Notes: a model not told the origin generated them from the letters alone. A stretch of 64,000 nucleotides of DNA from Mesorhizobium sp. NZP2077 (GCF_013170805.1 NZ_CP051293.1:1990001-2054000); one strand, 5' to 3'; shown: positions 43,018 to 52,299, counted from the first letter of the stretch. Translations and numbers: made by a program.

Positions 43018-43677
43018 ATGAGCAAGGGGTCCGAAAAGGCTTCGGTAAAGACCGGCGACGTATCGGCCGCGACGCATGCCCATCAGGTGCTCGGCATGCG
43101 CCTCAAGAGCCTTCGCCTCGCCCGCAGGCTGTCGTTGCGGGAGCTTGCGGAGGCGACCGGGACAAGCGCCAGTTTCATCAGCCAGCTTGAACGCGGCCTG
43201 ACCGGCGCCAGCACCGCATCGCTCAACCAGATGGCTTCGGCGCTCGGCGTCAGCGTCGCCATGCTGTTCGAGGAAAGCACAGCGCAAAACCATGGCGTTC
43301 TGAGACGCAGCGAGCGGCCGAGCCTGCCGCCCAGCGACGGCTGCCGCAAGATGCTGCTGTCGCGCCCGCCGCTGGGCGACATGGAAGTCTATGTCGGGGA
43401 ATTGGACATTGGCGGCTCGACCGGACCCGATCGCTACACCCATGGCGACGCACACGAGATGCTCGTCGTGCTGCGCGGGGTCGTCGAGGTCTCGCTCGGC
43501 GAGGCGCGCCACGTGCTCGAGGAAGGCGACAGCATCGAATACACGACCTCGACACCGCATCGCTCAGAGAACATCGGCAGTGGCCGAGCCGAAGTGATGT
43601 GGATCATCGCGCCGCCGACCTCGGTGCGCGCCGAACTCGACCAATACACGGCCTGGAAACCACTCGCGGCCAGGTAG
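43018..43677 (+). CDS. XRE-family regulator with C-terminal cupin
   Basis: 219 aa. HTH_3 domain (about 27-82: GMRLKSLRLARRLSLRELAE, ISQLERGLTGAS) then cupin (about 125-205: HGDAHEMLVVLRGVVEVSLG, LEEGDSIEYTTSTPHRSEN in parts) that would bind a small ligand. Family members control amine, amino-acid and polyamine degradation operons. ATG 43018 chosen since GAGGTGGA precedes it and a palindrome lies in the frame upstream. Next gene is an FAD amine/amino-acid oxidase, 25 bases on. Confidence 0.9.
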   Translation: MSKGSEKASVKTGDVSAATHAHQVLGMRLKSLRLARRLSLRELAEATGTSASFISQLERGLTGASTASLNQMASALGVSVAMLFEESTAQNHGVLRRSERPSLPPSDGCRKMLLSRPPLGDMEVYVGELDIGGSTGPDRYTHGDAHEMLVVLRGVVEVSLGEARHVLEEGDSIEYTTSTPHRSENIGSGRAEVMWIIAPPTSVRAELDQYTAWKPLAAR

Positions 43678-43702
43678 GTCCAATCAATCTGAAAGTCAGC
43701 CC

Positions 43703-45088
43703 ATGCAAGCCAAACGCAACGGCGACATATCGTTCTGGTATGCGGATCTGGGCGGAGTTCCCGCCCCCCGGCCGCCCTTGCCCGGCGATATCGAAGCCGA
43801 TGTCGCGATCGTCGGCGCCGGCTATACCGGGCTGTGGACCGCCTACTATCTGAAGAAGGCAAGGCCTTCGCTGCGCATCGCGCTGATCGAGCGCGAATTC
43901 GCCGGCTTCGGCGCTTCGGGCCGCAATGGCGGCTGGCTGTCGGGCGGCTTCTCCTGGTCGCGCGAAAAATACCTCAAGACCTCGAGCCGGCAAGGGGTGA
44001 GCGCCATGCAGGCGGCGATGGCTGGCTGCGTCGACGAGGTGATCCGGGTGGCGACGGAGGAAGGCATCGATGCCGATATCCGCCGCGTCGACAATCTGAC
44101 GGTGGCCACCAACCCCGCGCAGCTCGAACGCGCGCGCGAAGAGTGCGAAACGATCCGTGCCTGGGATGTCGATCCGGACCGCGTCGAAATGCTGGATCAA
44201 GCGGCGACGCGGGCGCGCATCAATGTACGCAACGTCATGGGCGGCTTCGTCGTCCACGGCCAGGCGCGGGTGCAGCCGGCCAAGCTGGTGCGCGGGCTTG
44301 CCGCCGCCGTCGAGCGGCTGGGCGTGGCGATCTACGAACAGACGACGGTGACGTCCATCGCCAAGGGCAGTGTTGCGACCGACCACGGCACGGTGCGGGC
44401 CGAAACCATTATTCGCGCGACGGAGGGGTTCACGGCGGGCATCCCCGGCGAGGAGCGGACCTGGCTGGCGCTCAACAGTGCGCAGATCGTCACCGAGCCG
44501 CTGCCACCCGAGCTTTGGCGCGACATCGGCTGGGAAGGACATGAGCTTCTCGGCAACGCCGCCCACGCCTATTGCTATGCCCAGCGCACGCGCGAGGGGC
44601 GCATCACCATGGGCGGGCGCGGCGTGCCCTATCGCTATGGCTCGCGCACCGACGTCAATGGACAGACGCAGCAGGCGACGATCGACCAGTTGCATCAGAT
44701 CCTGACGACGCTGCTGCCGCAGACGGCGAACTGCCGCATCGAGCACGCCTGGTGCGGCGTGCTCGGCGTGCCGCGCGACTGGTGCACGACCGTCGGCCTC
44801 GATCCCGCGACCCGTATCGGCTGGGCCGGCGGCTATGTCGGGCTTGGCGTGTCGAGCTCCAATCTTTCGGGACGCACGCTTGCCGACCTGATCCTTGGCC
44901 AGGACACGGAACGGACGAAGCTGCCCTGGGTCAACCGCAAGGTCAGGCCATGGGAGCCGGAGCCGTTTCGGTGGCTCGGCGTGCATTCGATGTACCAGCT
45001 CTATCGCATCGCTGACGGGCGCGAGGCCGCTGGGCTTGCGCATACATCGAGACTGGCGGCGCTCGCTGACAGCATCACGGGCCACTGA
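43703..45088 (+). CDS. FAD-dependent amino-acid/amine oxidoreductase (DadA/PuuB type)
   Basis: 461 aa. FAD motif VAIVGAGYTGLWTAYYL (34-50), then EREFAGFGASGRNGGWLSGGFSW, the text of DAO-family oxidases such as PuuB and related gamma-glutamylputrescine oxidases. C-terminal RIGWAGGYVGLGVSSSNLSGRTLADL closes the FAD site. Substrate probably an amine or amino acid. Co-transcribed with the XRE-cupin gene and followed three bases on by a cupin gene. Confidence 0.9.
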   Translation: MQAKRNGDISFWYADLGGVPAPRPPLPGDIEADVAIVGAGYTGLWTAYYLKKARPSLRIALIEREFAGFGASGRNGGWLSGGFSWSREKYLKTSSRQGVSAMQAAMAGCVDEVIRVATEEGIDADIRRVDNLTVATNPAQLERAREECETIRAWDVDPDRVEMLDQAATRARINVRNVMGGFVVHGQARVQPAKLVRGLAAAVERLGVAIYEQTTVTSIAKGSVATDHGTVRAETIIRATEGFTAGIPGEERTWLALNSAQIVTEPLPPELWRDIGWEGHELLGNAAHAYCYAQRTREGRITMGGRGVPYRYGSRTDVNGQTQQATIDQLHQILTTLLPQTANCRIEHAWCGVLGVPRDWCTTVGLDPATRIGWAGGYVGLGVSSSNLSGRTLADLILGQDTERTKLPWVNRKVRPWEPEPFRWLGVHSMYQLYRIADGREAAGLAHTSRLAALADSITGH

Positions 45089-45090
45089 TC

Positions 45091-45459
45091 ATGGAGTCCA
45101 ATTTGGTCGACCTTTCGGCCTTCCACGATCTCGCCAAGACCGATATCGGCGCGTTCTCACCAAAGCCGACCAGCATCGAGGGGGATCAGGTCGAGGCGGC
45201 GCGCTCGCTGTTCCAGTCACCGGACGGGACCGTCGATATCGGCATCTGGGAGTGCACGCCCGGCCGCTTCACTGCTGATCGCACCGGTTCGTCGGAGATA
45301 TCCCACATCATTTCGGGGCGAGTGGAGGTGAGCCGCGCCGACGGCGAGACGCGCGAGCTGGGGCCGGGCGACCTCCTCGTGCTGCCGCAGGGATGGAAGG
45401 GCGAATGGCGGATCCGGGAAACCACGCGCAAGCTTTACATGATCCAGAGCACCGGCTGA
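45091..45459 (+). CDS. Cupin (DUF861 type) protein
   Basis: 122 aa, one cupin barrel: IGIWECTPGRFTADRTGSSEISHIISGRVEVSRADGETREL and GPGDLLVLPQGWKGEWRIRETTRKLYMIQ (in parts). DUF861 proteins often sit beside FAD amine oxidases in degradation operons; role unknown. Two-base gap from the oxidase gene. ATG start. Confidence 0.87.
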   Translation: MESNLVDLSAFHDLAKTDIGAFSPKPTSIEGDQVEAARSLFQSPDGTVDIGIWECTPGRFTADRTGSSEISHIISGRVEVSRADGETRELGPGDLLVLPQGWKGEWRIRETTRKLYMIQSTG

Positions 45460-45537
45460 CAGACAGCCGCCGGGCTCAAGTAAGAGCGCGATCGGTCCTT
45501 GGCTATCGCCAGCCTGCCGGTGAGCTTGGCGGGCGGG

Positions 45538-46155
45538 CTAGCTGCCGGCCGACCGCGTTTTTCCGCCCCACCAGCGAATGGCCATGACGGCGATAAGAAC
45601 AGCCACATAGGGCCAATAGTAGACGTCGTGGACCGCGCGTTTGCCCTCGGCAATCAGAAATGTCAGCCATATGTCGTAGCTGCCGACTGTGTGAAGGATT
45701 CGCCATGCGCGTGGTCCGATCCATGCAGCCGTGCGATCGAAGGACGTCGCCGCCATGGCGATGATGAACAGGTAGGCAAGGCCGCCGAAAACGAACATCG
45801 CGGTATCCGTGGCGTCATCGAATTGATCCGGACTCGCCTGCGCGAAAGCGAACAGGGCGACCGCATGGACGCCATGCGAAAAAGCAAAGGCCAATCCGAT
45901 CTGGCGCCGATGACGGCGCAGGAACAGTGTGGATGCGCTCGGCAGGTGGCGCGCCAGCGCTGATGCCGAAAAAGCGATGCAGAACAGGATCAGCGACATC
46001 TGTGCGGTGAGCCGCACGGCCTGGCGAACCCCTGCCACCGAGAAATCGCCGCGGAATGCGACAAGCCCGGACAGCGCAAGAATGATCGCGGCCAAAAGCC
46101 AGAACAGCCACCAGCGGTTCGTTGCCCTGGTTGCAAGGGGTGCGACGGTGTCCAT
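45538..46155 (-). CDS. Ferric-reductase-like transmembrane protein
   Basis: 205 aa with about six helices. A ferric reductase-like (MsrQ type) haem arrangement is suggested by His in FAFSHGVHAVALFAF and ILHTVGSYDIWLTFLIAEGKR. No flavin domain, so it is a membrane electron-transfer subunit or of unknown role. ATG 46155 with GGAGGCTTC ahead of it. Divergent from a TetR gene, whose operator-like dyad lies 19 bases before this start; likely its target. Confidence 0.78.
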   Translation of the reverse strand: MDTVAPLATRATNRWWLFWLLAAIILALSGLVAFRGDFSVAGVRQAVRLTAQMSLILFCIAFSASALARHLPSASTLFLRRHRRQIGLAFAFSHGVHAVALFAFAQASPDQFDDATDTAMFVFGGLAYLFIIAMAATSFDRTAAWIGPRAWRILHTVGSYDIWLTFLIAEGKRAVHDVYYWPYVAVLIAVMAIRWWGGKTRSAGS

Positions 46156-46174
46156 GAAGCCTCCTGAGCAGAAG

Positions 46175-46193
46175 ATGTAATAACTACTTACAT
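46175..46193. promoter_or_regulatory. Inverted repeat ATGTAA-N7-TTACAT, probable TetR operator
   Basis: Perfect six-base arms with a seven-base spacer, in the 111-base gap between the divergent ferric-reductase-like gene and the TetR gene. Position fits repression of both. Confidence 0.65.
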
Positions 46194-46266
46194 TGATTGG
46201 CTGCCATTGCAATCCAGAAGTAAGTCGTGCTTGCATCGAGCGCCGGATTGTGATGGGGACAGGGGC

Positions 46267-46881
46267 ATGGCGACGCAACGCAAGACCTATCATCACGGCA
46301 GTCTGCGGCAGGCGCTGATCGACGCCGCCCTTGCCATTGCCAGGGAGGATGGCGTCGAACAGGTGACGGTGCGTGAGGCCGGGAAGCGGGCCGGCGTGTC
46401 GTCAGGAGCGCCGTTCCGGCACTTTCCGAGCAAGACCGCGCTGATGACTGCCGTGGCCGAAGAGGCGATGCGCCGGTTCCGTGCGGGGATATCGGTCGAA
46501 CTCGACAAAGCAGGACAACTTGACCCGCTGTCGCGCTTTCGGGCGCTGGGGGTCGCCTATCTGCGCTGGGTCATCGACAACCCGACGCATTTCGAAATCA
46601 TCTCGATACGCCGGGCGATCGATTTCGATGCCTCCGAGACGCTTGTCGGGCTCAATGAAGAGATCCGCGGTCTGATGGTGCGAATGCTGGAGGACGCGCG
46701 CGCGGCCGGGCAGTTGCGGAAAACCGATATAGAAGGCGTTCCCCTGCAGGCACGTGCGATGGTCTACGGTCTTGCCCGCATGTGGATCGATGGTCAGTTT
46801 GCCCAGTGGGGTGGTGCGGAGAACGCCGAGGCGCTGATGAAGCAAAGTCTCGATGGTTTTCTCGCCTTGCTGGCAAAATAG
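46267..46881 (+). CDS. TetR/AcrR-family regulator
   Basis: 204 aa. N-terminal HTH (about 8-60: HGSLRQALIDAALAIAREDG, VTVREAGKRAGVSSGAPFRHFPSK in parts) and the C-terminal helical ligand domain with the WHG-type text (RVRMLEDARAAGQLR). Probably represses the divergent membrane protein. ATG 46267. Ends 47 bases before the MFS gene, which converges on it. Confidence 0.9.
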   Translation: MATQRKTYHHGSLRQALIDAALAIAREDGVEQVTVREAGKRAGVSSGAPFRHFPSKTALMTAVAEEAMRRFRAGISVELDKAGQLDPLSRFRALGVAYLRWVIDNPTHFEIISIRRAIDFDASETLVGLNEEIRGLMVRMLEDARAAGQLRKTDIEGVPLQARAMVYGLARMWIDGQFAQWGGAENAEALMKQSLDGFLALLAK

Positions 46882-46927
46882 GCGGGCCGGCTATCTTGCC
46901 GAAGGATCAGTTCAGCCTTGGACACCA

Positions 46928-48571
46928 TCAATGCTCGATCGGCCCCTTGGCCATCACCAGCGCGGTGCCCGCGGTGGTCGGGCGCTCGATGACGCGACGC
47001 ACGCGCGGCGGCTCGTCGCCGCTATGCAGCGCCCGCAAGCGCTCGCCGACCATGGCATCGGCATGGGTGATGCGGCCATTGTGCCTGACATATTCGAGCC
47101 AGGTCGGCGTGTGGTAGTGCTCGATCCATATTGTGGGATTTTCGAGGTCGCGCGCCAGCGTCCAGTTGCGGGCGCCATCGCGGCGGCGGATGCGGCCGCG
47201 TTCGGCCATGGTGGCGAGGAACTCGGCCTCGTCCTCGTGGCGGATGATGTATTCGATCATGATGGCGATGGGACCGCTGCGCGGCTTCAGGTCGAGCGCC
47301 AGATGCGGCTCCTTGAAGCGGTTGAGCGGGTCGAGGTTCAGCACCTGCTGCTGCGGCAGCGGCAGTAGTAGGCCGATGGCGCCGCCGGCCAGCATGGTAA
47401 TGGCTGCGGCGATCAGCGCCGTCTCGGCGCCATGCGCGTCGGCGACGACGCCCCAGATCCAGCTGCCCAGCGCGATGCCGCCGAAGGTGGCGGTCTGGTA
47501 GACCGACAGAACCCGGCCGACTACCCAGCGCGGCGTCGCCATCTGTACGGTGACGTTGAAATGCGACAGCGCGATCACCCAGCAGGCGCCGCCGACCAGC
47601 AGGCCAAGCGACGTTTGCCAGGCGTGATGGCTGATCGCGGCGTTGAAGGCGCAGACGGCGAAGCCGGCGAAGGCACAGCGCACCATCGTCTCGCTGGAGA
47701 GCAGTTGCCGCAACCGCACGCTGATCAGCGCGCCGCCGACTGCGCCGATGCCGAACGAACCCAGCATGATGCCGTAGGTCAAGGCGTCGCCCTTGACCAC
47801 ATCGCGCGCCACCAGCGGCAAGAGCGCCAGCACGGCGCCGGCGCTGAAGCCGAAGGCCGCGCCCCGGACCAGCACCTTGCCGATGTTGGGCGACATGGCG
47901 ACATAGCGCAGACCGGCGCCCATGGCCGCACCCAGCGACTCGCGCGGCAAGGTCGATACCGGCACGTCGCGCTTCCAGCGCGCCATCACGATGATGAGGC
48001 CGATATAGCTGACCGCGTTCGCCGCGAAGGCGGCCGCGGCACCGGCGGCCGCGACGATGATGCCGCCGATCGCCGGACCGACGCTGCGTGTCAGGTTGAA
48101 ACCCATGGAGTTGAGCGCCACGGCGGCCGGCACCTTGTTGCGGGGGACCATGTCGCCGACGGACGCCTGCCAGGACGGGCTGTTGAGCGCCGTGCCGCTG
48201 TCGATCAGGAAGGTGAAGGCAAGCAGCGTCCAGGGCGTGAGCAGGTGATAGTAGGTGAACACCGTCAGAAGCACCGAAACGACCAGCATGAAGGTCTGCG
48301 CGACCAGCATCACCTTGCGCCGGTCGAAGCTGTCGGCGATGGCGCCGGCGACAAGCGCGAACAGCATGATCGGCAGAGTGGTGGAAGCCTGGACCAGCGC
48401 GACCTGATAGGGCGAGGTCGCGATCGTGGTCATCATCCAGGCGGCGCCGACGCCCTGGATCAGGCCACCGAAATTGGAAACGAGACTTGCGGCCCAGACG
48501 GCGCGGAAAATGCCATGCCGGAACGGCGCCAGCGCCGAAACGCCTTCGCTATCCGGTTTCTCGTCAATCAT
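46928..48571 (-). CDS. MFS transporter (MFS_3/EntS-like) with C-terminal extension
   Basis: 547 aa. Twelve helices (about 18-430) of the DHA-like MFS_3 group, with signature LVAGAIADSFDRRKVMLVAQ in the 2-3 loop and TRSVGPAIGGIIVAAAGA. A C-terminal soluble part (about 450-547: IEYIIRHEDEAEFLATMAERGR, NWTLARDLENPTIWIEHYHTPTWLEYVRHNGR in parts) looks like a ferredoxin-like ABM-type domain. Exporter of siderophore or drug is the usual role in this group. ATG 48571 with AGGAAC before it. Confidence 0.88.
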   Translation of the reverse strand: MIDEKPDSEGVSALAPFRHGIFRAVWAASLVSNFGGLIQGVGAAWMMTTIATSPYQVALVQASTTLPIMLFALVAGAIADSFDRRKVMLVAQTFMLVVSVLLTVFTYYHLLTPWTLLAFTFLIDSGTALNSPSWQASVGDMVPRNKVPAAVALNSMGFNLTRSVGPAIGGIIVAAAGAAAAFAANAVSYIGLIIVMARWKRDVPVSTLPRESLGAAMGAGLRYVAMSPNIGKVLVRGAAFGFSAGAVLALLPLVARDVVKGDALTYGIMLGSFGIGAVGGALISVRLRQLLSSETMVRCAFAGFAVCAFNAAISHHAWQTSLGLLVGGACWVIALSHFNVTVQMATPRWVVGRVLSVYQTATFGGIALGSWIWGVVADAHGAETALIAAAITMLAGGAIGLLLPLPQQQVLNLDPLNRFKEPHLALDLKPRSGPIAIMIEYIIRHEDEAEFLATMAERGRIRRRDGARNWTLARDLENPTIWIEHYHTPTWLEYVRHNGRITHADAMVGERLRALHSGDEPPRVRRVIERPTTAGTALVMAKGPIEH

Positions 48572-48752
48572 GGATGGGTTCCTGCCACGGCGTGCTGATC
48601 CCAGCGGTTTCTCCGCATCGTTTGCCGAAACTATGGCATCGCGCCGCAAAGGCGAAGAAGATCATGGTCCAACAAGGGGATAGAGGAGGGCCACCGCCTC
48701 TATCGGCATCGCGAAATGCCATGCCATTGCCCCCGGTCCTCGTGCGTTTGCT

Positions 48753-50621
48753 TCAGCGAGCGTCCCTGACCGCAGCATGCAGCGCTTCGGTGAGGTCGCC
48801 GGTGGTCTGGCCGCCGGCATGCAGGCGAAGGAAAAGCTCCATGCCGACCAGCCGCAGCCGCGATGGCTGGTCTCGCTTCGCCAGCTCGATCAGGTCTTCG
48901 ACCGAAGCCGCCGGCCACTTCATGGCGTCGCGCAGCAAGCCGCCGCGCAGCAGGCCCTCGGTACCCGTGGTGAAGGTGTTCGATACCTGGAAGCCGTTCT
49001 TGCGGGCGTTCACGTTCTGAAGCGGAATGTGTTTTTCAGCGACCTTCTTCAACAGCCATTTTCCTTGCTTGTGGCGGTATTTGTGCCGCCTTGGCAGATG
49101 GATCGCGAAGTCGATCAGCCGGTTTTCGAGGAACGGCACCCTGAGCTCCACCGAGGCGGCCATGCTGAGCCGGTCATGCCTGTTCAACAGATCCTGCAGA
49201 TGTGCATACATGTCGTGAAGGCAGCATCCCAGGAAGGCACGGTCACTGAGTGAGGCGACGGGCTCGAGCCGGTCGAAGATCTTGGTCTGAAGGAAATTCA
49301 GTTCCGGCGACAGTGCCCTTAGCACGATGTTGCGGTCCCAGCCATGACCACCCGCAACCGATGTCCGGAAGGGGGCATGACGCAGGCGCTCGAACCTGCG
49401 GGCAAGCCGGGCCTTGGAGCGAAACAGCCGTTGCGGCCATGACCAGGGCCGCCACGGCCGCATGCTGGCTTCCTGCCAGTCGTAGCCGCCAAAGAGTTCG
49501 TCGGCACCTTCACCTGTCAACAGCACCTTGATGCCGTCGGCCCGACACTGCTCGGCAAGCGCCAGCAGGCAGACATGGCTCGCATGCCAGCCGTCGCTCT
49601 CCAGATGCCAGATGGTTCTTGGCCAGAGTTCGAGGAACCGGTCCTTGTCGACAGGCACCCTGTTCAGCGGCACGCCGGCATGGCGCGCGGTGCGTGCGGC
49701 GTCTTCGGCTTCGCTGTGGCCCAGGCGCGGATCGACGACATAGGCTGTCATCTCCGGCCTGAACCGTTTCGCCAGTGTCGTGACGAGACCGGAATCGACG
49801 CCGCCGCTGCAAGCCGCGGCCAGCCTGGTATCGGCAATGCAGTGCAGTCCGACGCTGTCCTGGATCAGCGCCTCCAGCGTCGCCATGCGCTCGGCGTCGC
49901 TGGCGGTGTCGCCGGTGATGCGGCCAGCGTCGAGCACATCGAGGACATGCCAGAAGCAGCGCTTCTCGATGCCGGCGTCGGTAATCTTCCACAGACCTGC
50001 CGGTGGCAGCCGCTCCATGCCCTCGAACAGGCTGGAGCTGGAGTCGCGGCTTTGCCAGGCAAGACGCAACGTGATCTCGCGCGCGTCGATGGCGCGTGCG
50101 ACGTCGTCACAGGCAAGGATCGCCTTGTCCTCGGAGGCGAAGAGGATTCGCTCACTCGCTTCGGCCACCGACATCGGCTTGATGCCGAGGCGATCGCGGG
50201 CCAGCCAGAGCGCGCCGGCCCGCATGTCGAAATAGGCGAGGGAAAACATGCCGTCGAACAGCGGGATGGCCTTGTCCGGTCCCCATTGGTGCAGGGCTTC
50301 CAGAACCACTTCGGCATCCGAAACCGTTCGGAACCGCCTGCCTTCGGCCTCAAGTATCGCGCGCAATGCCCGGTAATTGTAGACCTCGCCATTGTAGACC
50401 AGCACGCCCTGGCCACAGGCGGTGAGCATCGGCTCGCGCGCCTGTGCCGACAGGTCGATGATCGAGAGCCGCCGGTGACCGAGCGCCAGCCGGCTGTCGT
50501 TCCATGTGGCATGATCGTCAGGACCGCGATGCGCCAGTGCCTGCATCATGCGGCCGACGTCGTCGAGATCACCGCCCGCGATCGGGTTCCGCTTGCGCCA
50601 GACGCCGGCTATGCCGCACAT
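48753..50621 (-). CDS. asnB: Asparagine synthetase (glutamine-hydrolysing)
   Basis: 622 aa. Cys2 as N-terminal nucleophile (MCGIAGVW), glutaminase domain to about 190, then ATP-pyrophosphatase domain with PP-loop CSGGVDSG (about 266-273), EGADELFGGYDW and the conserved RLSMAASVELRVPFLENRLIDFA. Forms asparagine from aspartate, or an amide on another carboxylate; asnB-like enzymes also act in polysaccharide and peptide synthesis. 174 bases after fliQ on the same strand. ATG 50621 is required for Cys2. Confidence 0.93.
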   Translation of the reverse strand: MCGIAGVWRKRNPIAGGDLDDVGRMMQALAHRGPDDHATWNDSRLALGHRRLSIIDLSAQAREPMLTACGQGVLVYNGEVYNYRALRAILEAEGRRFRTVSDAEVVLEALHQWGPDKAIPLFDGMFSLAYFDMRAGALWLARDRLGIKPMSVAEASERILFASEDKAILACDDVARAIDAREITLRLAWQSRDSSSSLFEGMERLPPAGLWKITDAGIEKRCFWHVLDVLDAGRITGDTASDAERMATLEALIQDSVGLHCIADTRLAAACSGGVDSGLVTTLAKRFRPEMTAYVVDPRLGHSEAEDAARTARHAGVPLNRVPVDKDRFLELWPRTIWHLESDGWHASHVCLLALAEQCRADGIKVLLTGEGADELFGGYDWQEASMRPWRPWSWPQRLFRSKARLARRFERLRHAPFRTSVAGGHGWDRNIVLRALSPELNFLQTKIFDRLEPVASLSDRAFLGCCLHDMYAHLQDLLNRHDRLSMAASVELRVPFLENRLIDFAIHLPRRHKYRHKQGKWLLKKVAEKHIPLQNVNARKNGFQVSNTFTTGTEGLLRGGLLRDAMKWPAASVEDLIELAKRDQPSRLRLVGMELFLRLHAGGQTTGDLTEALHAAVRDAR

Positions 50622-50795
50622 GGTCCGTTGGTCGATCTGGGCTGGTTCAGAGGTTCGCGAGGAGCCATTGGGACAAAACGATCGCCTGGCCGGGAGTGGC
50701 CACATGGCAATCTAACCGGAACCGGACCAGCCGCAAGCGGAACGCTTTCTTCAAGCAATTGCGGAGTGAAGTCGACGCAGCTTCCCTCGAAGGGT

Positions 50796-51062
50796 TCAGA
50801 ACCCGTTCTGGATGCGCTGGAAGATGACGTTGGTGAAGGCCGATATCTGGCCACCGATGAACGGGCCGGTGAGCGCCACCACCAGCATGATGGCGACGAT
50901 CTTCGGCACGAAGGTCAAGGTGATTTCCTGGATCTGCGTCAGCGCCTGGATGAGGGCGATGCCGATGCCGACCGCCATGGCGACCAGCACCACCGGAGCG
51001 GAGGCGGTCAGCACCGTCCACACGGCGTACTGGACGATGTCGAGTGCGTCGGCCTCGTTCAT
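50796..51062 (-). CDS. fliQ: Flagellar export protein FliQ
   Basis: 88 aa, two helices (about 14-37 and 52-74), with text TASAPVVLVAMAVGIGIALIQALTQIQEITLTFVPKIVAIM (in parts) that defines FliQ. Export gate. ATG 51062, 13 bases after flgD. Confidence 0.95.
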   Translation of the reverse strand: MNEADALDIVQYAVWTVLTASAPVVLVAMAVGIGIALIQALTQIQEITLTFVPKIVAIMLVVALTGPFIGGQISAFTNVIFQRIQNGF

Positions 51063-51075
51063 GTCAGAGGTTGGC

Positions 51076-51483
51076 CTAGCTTGCGGGCTTGATCGACACG
51101 CCTGCGCCGACGGGGACCTGGGTGCCATCCTGCAGCACTGCGATCAGTCCGCTGCTGGCGAGCGTCACCGAAGCCACTATTCCCGTGGTCTTGCCGTCGG
51201 CCGACGTGATCGAGCGGCCGATAATGGCGTCGGCCTGCGACAGCGCCGACGATGACATGATCTGGTCGAGCTTGGTGTTGGTCTGCACCGATTGCTCGAC
51301 CTGCGAGAAGGTGGCGAGCTGGGCCACATACGCCGTCGAATCCATCGGCTTGGTTGGATCCTGGTTCTTCATCTCGGCGATCAGAAGCTTCAGGAAGGAC
51401 TGATAGTCGACCGCTGTCTTCGAGGTCGACGCGGTCGTCGAATTGGCGCCAACCGGTATCGTCGTCGTCATGTCCACGGTCAT
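51076..51483 (-). CDS. flgD: Flagellar hook-capping protein FlgD
   Basis: 135 aa, a short alphaproteobacterial FlgD. Family core YQSFLKLLIAEMKNQDPTKPMDSTAYVAQLATFSQVEQ (in parts) near 28-66, then a C-terminal beta region. Needed to assemble the hook and removed afterwards. Its start overlaps the last base of flbT. Confidence 0.94.
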   Translation of the reverse strand: MTVDMTTTIPVGANSTTASTSKTAVDYQSFLKLLIAEMKNQDPTKPMDSTAYVAQLATFSQVEQSVQTNTKLDQIMSSSALSQADAIIGRSITSADGKTTGIVASVTLASSGLIAVLQDGTQVPVGAGVSIKPAS

Positions 51484-51926
51484 TAGTAGCGTGCTCCCAC
51501 GGCCTGCGGGCGCGCGGCGCCCGGAACATCGTCATTGCCGCCAAGCGCGCGGCGTTCGAGAGGATAAAGCGAACGGATCGCCTTCAAAGCCTCATAGATA
51601 TGATCCTCGCCGACCATGCGGTCGATCTGTTTCAGTGCGCTGCAGATATCGGCGTCCTCGAAGCTTGCTATGAGCAGCGGCAGCGAGCGGCGAAACATCT
51701 CGCGGGCGTCGTCGGCGCCGGCCGGGTTGATCAGCATGACCTGCACGATGAAATAGAGCTGCCTCAGCGGCGTCGATGCGTCGTCGGCTTGTAGCACATG
51801 GCTTTCGAGCAGGAACTGCACGTCGTTCATCAGTTCAACGGTGACCTTGCGGTCGACGCGGATGACGGCGCCGTTGATGTAGATCTTCTCGTTGGGCTTC
51901 AGCGATATCTTCAGCGTGTTGGTCAT
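51483..51926 (-). CDS. flbT: Flagellar regulator FlbT
   Basis: 147 aa. FlbT core KISLKPNEKIYINGAVIRVDRKVTVELMNDVQFLLE and REMFRRSLPLLIASFEDADICSALKQIDRM (in parts). Binds flagellin mRNA and sets its stability in alphaproteobacteria. Start chosen at MTNTLKISL (51926); start overlaps the end of flaF by four bases. Confidence 0.95.
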   Translation of the reverse strand: MTNTLKISLKPNEKIYINGAVIRVDRKVTVELMNDVQFLLESHVLQADDASTPLRQLYFIVQVMLINPAGADDAREMFRRSLPLLIASFEDADICSALKQIDRMVGEDHIYEALKAIRSLYPLERRALGGNDDVPGAARPQAVGARY

Positions 51927-52270
51927 TGAATGCCGTCGCGAATGATCTGGGACACTTCGATCAGCCCTTCGAAATTGTTGGTGCGGCCCTGGCGGATGTC
52001 CTCCGCCTCGCGCAGCAGCCACAGGCCGATGGAAATCAGGTTGGCGCGCAATTCCTTCGGAAGCGCATTGTCGCTGGAGCCAAGATCCTCGACGAAGACG
52101 GTCCAGACGCGGTTGGTGAAATTCAGCGCCTCCACCGCCTCCATCGAATCCTGGCCGGCCGCCGCTGCCGCCGACAGCATGTCGATCGAGCGGGTCAGAA
52201 GTTCGCGCTCACGGTCCTTGGCGTCCGAGACGGAGGTGCTCTGAACGTCGGCGTAGGAGAATTGGTACAT
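51923..52270 (-). CDS. flaF: Flagellar biosynthesis regulator FlaF
   Basis: 115 aa, helical. FlaF text: LLTRSIDMLSAAAAAG, EALNFTNRVWTVFVEDLGSSDNALPKELRANLISIGLWLLREAEDI (in parts). Acts with FlbT on flagellin production or secretion. Next to flgL after 29 bases. Confidence 0.95.
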   Translation of the reverse strand: MYQFSYADVQSTSVSDAKDRERELLTRSIDMLSAAAAAGQDSMEAVEALNFTNRVWTVFVEDLGSSDNALPKELRANLISIGLWLLREAEDIRQGRTNNFEGLIEVSQIIRDGIQ

Positions 52271-52299
52271 TGTTGGCTCTACCGTTCCGCTGGAAGTTG

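Noticed and set aside
43846..44112. Short minus-strand frames in the FAD oxidase gene
   Set aside because: Shadows of the coding strand; no ribosome sites.
47432..48598. 388-aa open frame on the plus strand
   Set aside because: Antisense to the MFS transporter; text is Asp/Arg/His-rich and has no membrane helices or motifs.
49575..51092. 505-aa open frame on the plus strand
   Set aside because: Antisense to asnB and fliQ. No domain seen.
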